Assembly (NCBI GenBank): GCA_019239785.1
Contig: JAFAZM010000398.1
Location: 1 to 10,016 of the forward strand
Source: Sphingomonadaceae bacterium
GTDB taxonomy: Bacteria; Pseudomonadota; Alphaproteobacteria; Sphingomonadales; Sphingomonadaceae
Length of the DNA: 10,016 nt
Reading direction: 5' to 3'
The notes beneath the pieces are model-generated. The model had not been told where the DNA came from. It saw only the letters and a list, made by a program, of their open reading frames with translations, and did not search any database. The position numbers and the translations under genes are program-made. Position 1 is the first letter of the stretch; each line of letters opens with the position of its first letter. Below, piece after piece: positions 1-7,187 of the stretch.

Positions 1-683
1 GTGCCGCGGCCCGAGATCGAGAACACGTCCTCGATCGGCATCAGGAACGGCTTGTCGAGCGGACGCTCGGGCTGCGGGATCCACTCGTCGACCGCGGCCA
101 TCAGCTTCAGGATCGCCTGCTTGCCGGTCTCCTCGTTCGAATCCTCGAGCGCGGCCAGGGCCGAGCCGGTGATGATCGGGATGTTGTCGCCGTCGAAGTC
201 GCGCTTGGAAAGCTCCTCGCGGATCTCCAGCTCGACCAGCTCGAGCAGCTCGGGATCGTCGACTTGGTCCACCTTGTTCAGGAAGACGACCATGGTCGGC
301 ACGCCGACCTGCTTGGCGAGCAGGATGTGCTCCTTGGTCTGCGGCATCGGGCCGTCGGCGGCCGAGACGACCAGGATCGCGCCGTCCATCTGCGCGGCGC
401 CGGTGATCATGTTCTTCACATAATCGGCGTGGCCCGGGCAATCGACGTGGGCGTAGTGGCGCGCCGCGGTCTCGTATTCGACGTGCGCCGTCGAGATGGT
501 GATGCCGCGCTCGCGCTCTTCAGGCGCCTTGTCGATATTGGCATAGTCGACATAGGTCGCGCCGCCGGTCTCGGCGAGCACCTTGGTGATCGCGGCCGTC
601 AGCGACGTCTTGCCATGGTCGACGTGACCGATGGTGCCGATGTTGCAGTGCGGCTTGGTCCGCTCGAATTTTGCCTTACCCAT
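1..683 (-). CDS. tuf: Elongation factor Tu, N-terminal part (cut by window edge)
   Basis: EF-Tu is the translation GTPase that carries aminoacyl-tRNA to the ribosomal A site in the cytoplasm. The visible 227 residues begin MGKAKFERTKPHCNIGTIGH at ATG 683 and contain the whole GTPase domain: P-loop GHVDHGKT at 19-26, RGITI at 59-63 (switch region), DCPGHADY at 81-88 and NKVD at 136-139. They end in ISGRG, where domain II starts. The rest of domain II and domain III lie beyond position 1, so the gene is truncated by the window, not broken. It is the last visible gene of the str operon, 47 nt after fusA. GAGGG, 9 nt before the ATG, is a plausible ribosome binding site. Many proteobacteria carry two tuf copies; the window cannot show whether this one is unique. 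Confidence 0.98.
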   Translation of the reverse strand, partial: MGKAKFERTKPHCNIGTIGHVDHGKTSLTAAITKVLAETGGATYVDYANIDKAPEERERGITISTAHVEYETAARHYAHVDCPGHADYVKNMITGAAQMDGAILVVSAADGPMPQTKEHILLAKQVGVPTMVVFLNKVDQVDDPELLELVELEIREELSKRDFDGDNIPIITGSALAALEDSNEETGKQAILKLMAAVDEWIPQPERPLDKPFLMPIEDVFSISGRG

Positions 684-730
684 TTTGCCTAACCCTCATT
701 CTTTCTCTTCAAAAAATCGGCTTTGCCCGT

Positions 731-2806
<2,076 letters not shown>

Positions 2807-2821
2807 TGTCTTTACTCCAGG

Positions 2822-2839
2822 GCCGGGGTCGGCCCCGGC
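2822..2839. repeat. Perfect hairpin in the rpsG-fusA gap
   Basis: GCCGGGG (2822-2828) and CCCCGGC (2833-2839) pair perfectly around the 4-nt loop TCGG. On the minus-strand transcript this stem ends about 15 nt before the fusA start. It has no U-tract on the downstream side, so it is unlikely to be a full terminator. It may stabilise the mRNA end after rpsG, attenuate transcription or modulate fusA translation; that role is inference. Confidence 0.6.
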
Positions 2840-2882
2840 ATCTCAAATTTATGTTACCAGCGAGGGCCGGCAAACACCGTTG

Positions 2883-3353
2883 TTACCAACGGTAGTGCGA
2901 GAAGGCCCGGTTGGCCTCGGCCATGCGGTGCGTGTCCTCGCGCTTCTTGACCGCGTTGCCGCGGTTCGAAGCGGCGTCCATCAACTCGCCCGACAGGCGG
3001 CCCGCCATCGTCTTCTCCGAGCGGTTGCGCGCCGCGGAGATCAGCCAGCGGATCGCAAGCGCCTGGGCGCGCTCGACGCGGACCTCGACCGGGACCTGGT
3101 AGGTCGCGCCGCCGACGCGGCGGGAGCGGACCTCGATGCCCGGCTTCACATTGTTCAGCGCATCGTGGAACACGCCGAGCGGGTCCTTCTTGGCGCGCTG
3201 CTCGATCGTCTCGAAGGCGCCGTAGACGATGCCTTCGGCGACGGACTTCTTGCCGTCGAGCATGACGCTGTTCATGAACTTCGAGAGAGTGATGTCTCCG
3301 AACTTCGGATCTGGGAGAATCTCGCGCTTCTCCGGGCGGCGGCGACGTGACAT
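2883..3353 (-). CDS. rpsG: 30S ribosomal protein S7
   Basis: S7 is a primary assembly protein of the 30S head; it binds the 3' domain of 16S rRNA and contributes to the E site. The 156-residue protein starts MSRRRRPEKREILPDPKFGD, with the basic N-terminal arm typical of S7, and contains SRRVGGATYQVPVEVR and AIRWLISAARNRSEKTM. It ends in HYRW followed by TAA, matching the usual alphaproteobacterial length. The ATG at 3353 has a GGGGAGAAAGAG ribosome binding region inside the 14-nt gap to rpsL. In E. coli, S7 represses its own operon through an element in the longer rpsL-rpsG gap; the gap here is too short for that element. Confidence 0.99.
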   Translation of the reverse strand: MSRRRRPEKREILPDPKFGDITLSKFMNSVMLDGKKSVAEGIVYGAFETIEQRAKKDPLGVFHDALNNVKPGIEVRSRRVGGATYQVPVEVRVERAQALAIRWLISAARNRSEKTMAGRLSGELMDAASNRGNAVKKREDTHRMAEANRAFSHYRW

Positions 3354-3367
3354 GTCTCTTTCTCCCC

Positions 3368-3739
3368 TTACTTAGGCCGCTTGGCGCCGTACTTGGAACG
3401 GCTCTGCTTGCGGTCCTTGACCCCCTGCGTGTCGAGCACGCCGCGCAGGACGTGGTAGCGGACGCCGGGCAGATCGCGCACGCGGCCGCCGCGGATCAGC
3501 ACCACGCTATGCTCCTGGAGGTTGTGGCCCTCGCCGGGGATGTAGCTGATCACCTCGCGCTGGTTGGTCAGGCGGACCTTGGCCACCTTGCGCAGCGCCG
3601 AGTTCGGCTTCTTCGGGGTCGTGGTATAGACACGGGTGCAGACGCCGCGCTTCTGCGGATTCTGCTCCATCGCAGGGACCTTGGACTTGGCCTTCTGCGG
3701 TTCGCGACCCTTGCGGATCAGCTGGTTGATCGTCGGCAT
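3368..3739 (-). CDS. rpsL: 30S ribosomal protein S12, Arg88 variant
   Basis: S12 lies at the decoding centre and controls codon-anticodon fidelity. The 123-residue protein starts MPTINQLIRKGREPQKAKSK and carries the invariant core RGVCTRVYTTTPKKPNSALR at 31-50 and the loop GEGHNLQEHS at 69-78. Lys43 (Met counted), the main streptomycin-resistance site, is wild type. Position 88, Lys in E. coli in the GGRVKDLPG loop, is Arg here (GGRVRDLPG, codon CGC at 3478-3476). K88R is a known streptomycin-resistance substitution elsewhere and, as I recall, is the natural state in many sphingomonads. The gene is first in the str operon, 14 nt ahead of rpsG. Its ATG is preceded by GAAGG and GGAAAG. Confidence 0.99.
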   Translation of the reverse strand: MPTINQLIRKGREPQKAKSKVPAMEQNPQKRGVCTRVYTTTPKKPNSALRKVAKVRLTNQREVISYIPGEGHNLQEHSVVLIRGGRVRDLPGVRYHVLRGVLDTQGVKDRKQSRSKYGAKRPK

Positions 3740-3906
3740 GAAGCCTTCACTTTCCTAAGTTACTCTGCTGCCACACGAAAAGCGCAAAGGAGCCTCGGCG
3801 GGCCGTTCCGGCCCCCCAGGCCCTTGCTCACGTCGCAGCAGTGTTCAGCTCTATTATGCCCGGCCGGGCAGCGTCTGGCTTGTCAGCCACCACCAGCCCT
3901 CGGGCG
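3740..3906 (-). promoter_or_regulatory. Structured 5' leader of the str operon
   Basis: Between the predicted transcription start (about 3906) and the rpsL ATG is a leader of roughly 165 nt with no convincing reading frame. It holds two clear dyads. One is a perfect 14-bp palindrome TGCCCGGCCGGGCA at 3857-3870. The other is a 6-bp stem, GGGCCG at 3800-3805 with CGGCCC at 3809-3814, closed by a 3-nt loop. The leader could act in attenuation or ribosomal-protein feedback. No known leader motif was recognised, so the function is inference. Confidence 0.5.
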
Positions 3907-3912
3907 ACGCGG

Positions 3913-3941
3913 CCTATAACCGCGAGGGCTATGTGGGTCAA
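3913..3941 (-). promoter_or_regulatory. Sigma-70-type promoter of the str operon
   Basis: Read on the minus strand, a -35 box TTGACC (3941-3936) and a -10 box TATAGG (3918-3913) are separated by exactly 17 bp. They match the housekeeping consensus at 5 of 6 and 4 of 6 positions. The predicted start is near 3906, about 167 nt upstream of rpsL. It is the only strong promoter I see upstream of rpsL and fits the high expression expected of this operon. Confidence 0.75.
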
Positions 3942-3961
3942 CACACTGCGTTTGTGAAGGG

Positions 3962-4239
3962 GCGCCGGGCGGAATCACGATAGAGAAATCACGATGGAGG
4001 CGCGGGGCGCGGGACGAGGCGCAGGAACATGCCGGCCAGCTCCCCACATCCCAGGTGATCGGGTCGGGTTCGGCGCACGATGCTCTTGCGTCGCCACCCC
4101 TGGTTCCACAGCGGGCCGTTTGCGTATTTTTGCGTAAATACGCGCGGTATCGGCACGCCCGGTGCGCCTGGAGCGGCCGGGGGTGGGCACACGAAAGAGC
4201 GCCTCGAGGCTGTACGGCGGGCACTGACAATCTCTCATG
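3962..4239. other. Intergenic stretch without a credible gene
   Basis: Short open frames occur on both strands, but none has a ribosome binding site, a recognisable domain or a composition like the flanking genes. Their proteins are rich in Arg, Pro, Gly and Ala, as expected of random GC-rich sequence. The only notable structure is the AT-rich GCGTA cluster at 4121-4143, listed separately. Confidence 0.6.
4121..4143. repeat. AT-rich cluster of GCGTA half-sites
   Basis: Within GC-rich surroundings this patch holds GCGTA at 4122-4126 and 4132-4136 (direct, 10 bp apart) and the inverse TACGC at 4139-4143. GCGTATTT (4122-4129) pairs perfectly with AAATACGC (4136-4143) over a 6-nt loop, and 4132-4143 is itself a 12-bp palindrome. 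One helical turn between half-sites would suit a dimeric DNA-binding protein. No bound protein can be named, and neither strand shows a good promoter next to it. Confidence 0.4.
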
Positions 4240-4289
4240 TCGTCGGATTTATCAGACTTAATCCGACAAGTCAAGCGGAAATCCGACGA
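4240..4289. repeat. Triple GTCGGATT inverted/direct repeat
   Basis: TCGTCGGATTT (4240-4250) is the perfect reverse complement of AAATCCGACGA (4279-4289), giving an 11-bp arm with 28 nt inside. A further AATCCGAC at 4260-4267 also pairs with 4242-4249 over a 10-nt loop. The first arm can therefore pair with either of two partners. It could be an operator array or two mutually exclusive hairpins in RNA. Confidence 0.5.
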
Positions 4290-4294
4290 TGCTC

Positions 4295-4320
4295 AAGGTC
4301 CCGTATCGAGTTCGGACCTT
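4295..4320. repeat. 7-bp inverted repeat directly before the RIME-like unit
   Basis: AAGGTCC (4295-4301) and GGACCTT (4314-4320) are perfect reverse complements around a 12-nt loop. The second arm abuts the next hairpin with no spacer, so this may be part of the same composite element. Confidence 0.45.
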
Positions 4321-4425
4321 GGAGCGGTTTGTGATCTGATCGCATCAGATCAACCGCTCCAGGTTCTTGATCTGCCGCGATTTCCGAGTCGTCAGATCAT
4401 TCGATCTGACTAGAAATCGCTCTAG
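4320..4425. repeat. Two-palindrome mosaic intergenic element, RIME-like
   Basis: The first palindrome has outer arms TGGAGCGGTT (4320-4329) and AACCGCTCCA (4352-4361), and inner arms GATCTGAT (4333-4340) and ATCAGATC (4344-4351) around the loop CGC, with a 3-nt bulge. The second has outer arms GCGATTTC (4377-4384) and GAAATCGC (4413-4420), and inner arms GTCAGATC (4391-4398) and GATCTGAC (4403-4410) around ATTC. A 15-nt spacer separates them. The whole unit is about 106 bp. Two large palindromes of about this total length are the layout of the RIME elements of rhizobia; I infer a sphingomonad counterpart. It contains no coding capacity and is probably a dispersed, non-autonomous repeat. Confidence 0.6.
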
Positions 4426-4431
4426 CCCGAG

Positions 4432-4457
4432 CGGGCGCCGCCGCTAGACGGCGCCCG
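4432..4457 (-). terminator. Probable terminator hairpin of the merR gene
   Basis: CGGGCGCCG (4432-4440) and CGGCGCCCG (4449-4457) form a perfect 9-bp GC stem with an 8-nt loop. It begins 5 nt beyond the stop codon of the minus-strand MerR-type gene. No U-tract follows, so termination would rely on the stem alone or on Rho. Confidence 0.6.
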
Positions 4458-4462
4458 TGTCG

Positions 4463-5227
4463 TCAGCCGGCCTGCCGCGCCGTCCCCGCCGCCTGGATGA
4501 ACTGCCAGACGCTCATCGAAAAAGGCGGCTTCTGCTCGCTTTGCCATTCGTCCATACGGTTGTAGAAATTGGTGGCGCCGGCGATCATCTCGCTTGTCGC
4601 CACCGCCTTGAACGGCGCCAGCAGCTGCTGCCATTCGTCGTAAAAGGCCTGGGCCTCGGCGCCCGCCGGGTCGAGCGGCAAGGCCGTCTCGATCCTCAGC
4701 GCGAGCTCGGCCCATTGCCGGCTGTACCCCTCCTGGTCGAAGCCCGCGGGCACCTCGGCCATGCGCTCGGCCCAATGGGCTTTCTCCTCCTCGCTGAAAT
4801 AACGATCGGTGACCCTCTTCCAATTCTCATGGTCCATGACGGACTCTCCCTGCCGTATCAGCGAGCAGAAGGTCGCGGCATCGACGGGCTCGCCGCGGTC
4901 GATGCGGGACTTGACGGCGAGGAGTAGGCTCTTCGCCTCCTCGATCTCTGCCGCGCGAGCGGACAGCGCCTCGAGCTGCGCCGCGATCAGCCGGCCGAGA
5001 TCGAGCGGCCGGCGCGCGGTCAGGCGCTGGATCTGCGCCAAAGTGAGACCGGCGCGCTTCAGCGCCACGATCTGGTTGATCCGCTCCAGCTCGCCGGCGC
5101 CATAGAGCCGGCGGCCGTTATGCGTGCGCAGCGGCCGCACCAGCCCCCGCGCCTCGTAGAAGCGCAGGGCGCGGGCGGTCAGGCCGGTGCGGCGGACCAC
5201 CTCCCTGATGTCGAGCACATCGTCCAT
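4463..5227 (-). CDS. MerR-family transcriptional regulator with TipAS ligand-binding domain
   Basis: This is a 254-residue cytoplasmic regulator. Residues 5-45 form the MerR winged helix-turn-helix (IREVVRRTGLTARALRFYEA, then RPLRTHNGRRLY). Residues 75-112 form the helical dimerisation region. Residues 139-247 match a TipAS-type all-helical domain (RVTDRYFSEEEKAHWAERM, then FYDEWQQLLAPF and ATNFYNRMDEW). In TipA of Streptomyces this domain captures thiopeptide antibiotics; ligands of proteobacterial homologues are mostly unknown. The frame is open further upstream to 5461, but ATG 5227 starts exactly where MerR proteins begin and sits just past a MerR-type promoter, so I chose it. No Shine-Dalgarno sequence is visible. 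It is probably autoregulated and may control the divergent pair at 5346-6298. The only Cys is 121, in the linker. Confidence 0.93.
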   Translation of the reverse strand: MDDVLDIREVVRRTGLTARALRFYEARGLVRPLRTHNGRRLYGAGELERINQIVALKRAGLTLAQIQRLTARRPLDLGRLIAAQLEALSARAAEIEEAKSLLLAVKSRIDRGEPVDAATFCSLIRQGESVMDHENWKRVTDRYFSEEEKAHWAERMAEVPAGFDQEGYSRQWAELALRIETALPLDPAGAEAQAFYDEWQQLLAPFKAVATSEMIAGATNFYNRMDEWQSEQKPPFSMSVWQFIQAAGTARQAG

Positions 5228-5234
5228 GCCGCAC

Positions 5235-5265
5235 GTCGTAGCGCTTGACGCTGCGTCAACTTCAA
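5235..5265 (-). promoter_or_regulatory. MerR-type promoter/operator of the merR-tipAS gene
   Basis: On the minus strand, TTGAAG (5265-5260, -35) and TACGAC (5240-5235, weak -10) are 19 bp apart, the over-long spacing typical of promoters activated by MerR proteins. The spacer holds a perfect 15-bp dyad TTGACGCAGCGTCAA (5259-5245), the expected operator position. A start about 7 nt after the -10 box falls at the ATG (5227), implying leaderless mRNA. This is read from spacing and symmetry only. Confidence 0.65.
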
Positions 5266-5345
5266 GCGGGAAATTTGGCTCGGCACGACGGCCCCAAGCG
5301 AGGACCGTCGTTGCCGCCCAAATTGCGAAATGCAATGTAACGGCC

Positions 5346-5855
5346 ATGGCCGTGGGACGCGTTGAAATCTCCGCCGGAATCTGGATGGCGGGAGTCGTCG
5401 CCTCGCTCGCGCTGATATTGTCGCCATGGCTGAGCCTTGTCGCCTTGCCCCAGCAACCCACGCTTTGCGAGCTCGCGAAGCATCGGGCAGCCTACGCCGG
5501 GCAAGTGCTCACCGTCGAAGGCTATCTGATCGCCAGCCAGCATGGCAGCAGCATCGGTGATCCACGCTGCGGCTATGGGATCGGGGTCACATGGCGGAGC
5601 GAAGACAGCCCGGATCTTCGCCAGCTCAGCACGCTCGCCGATCGGTTCGAGATCGAAGCCATAATGATCCAGCTCCGGGTCAGCGGCGCGGTGCGGCAGG
5701 ACCGAAGCATCACCTTCGCGGGCGAGCCTTCCTGGCTGCTCGAGCTTTCGGATGCGCGGATCCTCCGCGCCCAACCGCTCCGCCAAGCCGACTGGTACCG
5801 CTATATGAACTGGCTGGCAGGGCCAAGTCCGGCGCCCTTCGTGCCCAGCCGCTGA
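5346..5855 (+). CDS. Small membrane-anchored or exported protein of unknown function
   Basis: The product has 169 residues with ATG 5346 as start. Residues 11-34 are strongly hydrophobic (GIWMAGVVASLALILSPWLS), a signal peptide or single membrane anchor that would place the rest in the periplasm. The remainder starts TLCELAKHRAAYAGQVLTVE and has Cys41 and Cys75, which could form a disulphide. The pattern C-E-L, Y-x-G, V-x-V-x-G followed by a second Cys resembles small secreted proteins with an OB-like barrel that I know from many proteobacteria, but I cannot name the family. ATG 5385, just before the hydrophobic run, is an alternative start; no clear ribosome binding site favours either. The frame extends upstream to 5187, but that part overlaps the merR start and operator. 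The stop is 8 nt before the next gene, implying an operon, divergent from the MerR regulator. Confidence 0.75.
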   Translation: MAVGRVEISAGIWMAGVVASLALILSPWLSLVALPQQPTLCELAKHRAAYAGQVLTVEGYLIASQHGSSIGDPRCGYGIGVTWRSEDSPDLRQLSTLADRFEIEAIMIQLRVSGAVRQDRSITFAGEPSWLLELSDARILRAQPLRQADWYRYMNWLAGPSPAPFVPSR

Positions 5856-5863
5856 GCCCCGTC

Positions 5864-6298
5864 ATGTCGCGCCTGCTCATCATTGCGCTCGCCATCATCG
5901 CCTTCGCGGCCGGCTTCCACCTCTATTGGGCGCTGGGCGGGCGGCTTGGCTATTCGGTGAGCCTGCCGCAGCGGCCCGACGGCGTGCCGGTGATGCACCA
6001 CCGGATCGGCTGGTGGCGGCCCGCCGCAGGCGCGGTCGCGGCCGGCCTCGTCATGCTCGCCGCGCTTGCGCTCGCCGCGGAGGGACGACTCAGCCTGCCG
6101 CTACCGCTTTTCGTGGTGCGCGGCGCGCTGGGGCTCGTCGGCGGGGCCTTCGTGCTGCGCGCGATCGTGCCGACGCCCTGGACCGGCTTCTTCAAGCGCA
6201 TCCGCGGCACGCGCTGGGCGCGCTACGACACCTTTCTCTACTCGCCCTTGTTCCTGCTGCTCGGCGCGGCGCTGCTCGTCATTGCGCTGGGCTGGTGA
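5864..6298 (+). CDS. DUF3995-like four-helix membrane protein
   Basis: This 144-residue integral membrane protein shows hydrophobic segments at about 4-25, 52-72, 80-101 and 122-143. The first helix leads into GFHLYWALGG, and the third is followed by PTPWTGFFKRIRGTRWARYDTF and a last helix. HLYWALGG after helix 1 and the RYD-x-x-x-Y-S-P entry to helix 4 are the features I associate with DUF3995 proteins, whose function is unknown. It starts 8 nt after the preceding gene and is probably co-transcribed and translated with it. Downstream is a hairpin shared with the convergent gene. Position next to a MerR/TipAS regulator suggests, without proof, a drug- or stress-inducible membrane function. 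Confidence 0.82.
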   Translation: MSRLLIIALAIIAFAAGFHLYWALGGRLGYSVSLPQRPDGVPVMHHRIGWWRPAAGAVAAGLVMLAALALAAEGRLSLPLPLFVVRGALGLVGGAFVLRAIVPTPWTGFFKRIRGTRWARYDTFLYSPLFLLLGAALLVIALGW

Positions 6299-6312
6299 CG
6301 CCCGACCCGAAT

Positions 6313-6343
6313 GGCACGCGCCCGCAACAGGTGGGCGCGCGCC
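6313..6343. terminator. Hairpin between convergent genes, candidate bidirectional terminator
   Basis: GGC-A-CGCGCCC (6313-6323) pairs with GGGCGCG-C-GCC (6333-6343) around a 9-nt loop: 7 bp, one A/C mismatch, then 3 bp. It lies 14 nt after the DUF3995 gene and about 33 nt after the stop of the minus-strand gene. Neither side has a U-tract, so it may only assist Rho-dependent termination or protect mRNA ends. Confidence 0.45.
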
Positions 6344-6376
6344 GTCGTTCAGCAGCGCTCCGGCCTCCGCGCCCCA

Positions 6377-7069
6377 TCAACGCGGCTCGGCCGGGTGCAT
6401 GTCGGGAATCTGGTGCGGCGCCGCCTGCGCGCTGAGGTCGCTCAATTCGAGGTCCCGCGGGCAGATGGCGACGATCGTCGCCTGCATGACCATGCCGGTG
6501 ACGCCGCCGGTGTTGGTGACGACCACCCTGAGGCTGTGCAGGCCGGGCGTGGTGACCGTGACGTTGAACGGGGTCACGCTACCCTGCAGGAAGCCGTAAT
6601 CCGGCGTGCCCTGGGACGATGCAACGAGCTGCTGATCCAGGAAGACCCGCGCCCTGTTGTCCGCGGCGAATCGCCCCGAGATCACGACCTGCGATGGAAT
6701 GATGCAGGGCGGGATGTAGAATTGCAGCTGGTAAGTATAGTCGCCGGTGCTTTGGGGATGGCCGGGCGGAGAGACCCAGCCGGCCGGCGGCACGGGCCAC
6801 CAGGCCTGATTGCCGTCGGCGGCGACCGGCTGGAAATTGGATGATCCCGGTCCGGCGACCTTCCACGCGGCGGTCCTGGTGTTGATCTCGATCGGCTGGC
6901 GACTCCCGTCCAGGCACCTGCAGCAGGGGATCCGCACCGCGTCTTCGGGGATACGGACCGGATGGGGCAGCCTGGCCTGCTGGGCGTTCGCGACGGAGGG
7001 GACCGGGCCGAAGCCGGCTGCCAAGATCAGGGATAGCGCCGCCAATCGCGAAATGAAGTTCCTAGTCAT
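6377..7069 (-). CDS. Exported protein with jelly-roll-like C-terminal half, function unknown
   Basis: The 230-residue precursor has a clear Sec signal peptide (TRNF positive start, hydrophobic AALSLILAAGF, cleavage likely after VANA at residue 29). The mature part begins QQARLPHPVRIPEDAVRIPC and has a cysteine-rich spot, PCCRC, plus Cys in PPC and AIC that could form disulphides. The C-terminal half (QLQFYIPPC, SGRFAADNRARVFLDQQLVA, TPFNVTVTTPGLHSLRVVVT) follows a pattern I know from galactose-binding-like beta-sandwich domains of secreted proteins: a strand, W/FAADN, a ligand loop, then F-x-V...G-x-H-x-L-x-x-V-V-x-N. A carbohydrate- or surface-binding role is inference. ATG 7069 has GGAGG at 8 nt spacing, which decides the start over the longer frame reaching 7222. 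It is divergent from the LuxR-type regulator. Confidence 0.83.
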   Translation of the reverse strand: MTRNFISRLAALSLILAAGFGPVPSVANAQQARLPHPVRIPEDAVRIPCCRCLDGSRQPIEINTRTAAWKVAGPGSSNFQPVAADGNQAWWPVPPAGWVSPPGHPQSTGDYTYQLQFYIPPCIIPSQVVISGRFAADNRARVFLDQQLVASSQGTPDYGFLQGSVTPFNVTVTTPGLHSLRVVVTNTGGVTGMVMQATIVAICPRDLELSDLSAQAAPHQIPDMHPAEPR

Positions 7070-7187
7070 CGTCCTTTCCTCCGGGGTTCGTTCCGACCCG
7101 GAAAAATCTCCATCGGTTCCGATTGCCTGACCAGTCGTTTCGTATAGTCTATTTGCACTAGATTCCTGAATTGCGAGCCGATGTAAC
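7070..7187. promoter_or_regulatory. Divergent intergenic region between exported protein and LuxR-type gene
   Basis: This 118-bp gap must hold promoters for both genes. I see an ATCGG-TT-CCGAT inverted repeat at 7112-7123 and a TATAGT-like box at 7143-7148, but no properly spaced -35/-10 pair on either strand. The dyad could be an operator for the LuxR-type protein; this is a guess from position and symmetry. Confidence 0.35.

Noticed and set aside
1..692. Plus-strand open frames at 1-423 and 264-692
   Set aside because: They are antisense to the EF-Tu GTPase domain and have no recognisable motifs.
3347..3919. Plus-strand open frame of 190 codons
   Set aside because: It overlaps rpsL and its promoter region on the opposite strand and shows no domain.
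3883..4334. Several small open frames on both strands in the rpsL-merR gap
   Set aside because: They have no ribosome binding sites, no recognisable domains and conflicting frames; Arg/Pro-rich products are expected of random GC-rich sequence.
4240..4457. CRISPR array or transposon inverted ends as explanation for the clustered repeats
   Set aside because: The repeats differ from each other, there are no regular spacers, no cas or transposase gene is nearby, and no target-site duplication was visible.
5187..5345. Upstream extension of the plus-strand exported-protein gene
   Set aside because: It reads across the merR start and operator, and the signal-like hydrophobic segment is near the N-terminus only with the later start.
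5228..5461. N-terminal extension of the MerR-type gene to an ATG at 5461
   Set aside because: The added residues show no MerR features and would span the regulator's own promoter/operator and the start of the divergent gene.
6311..6844. Plus-strand open frame of 177 codons
   Set aside because: It is antisense to the exported protein, which has a good ribosome binding site and a signal peptide, and it runs through the convergent hairpin.
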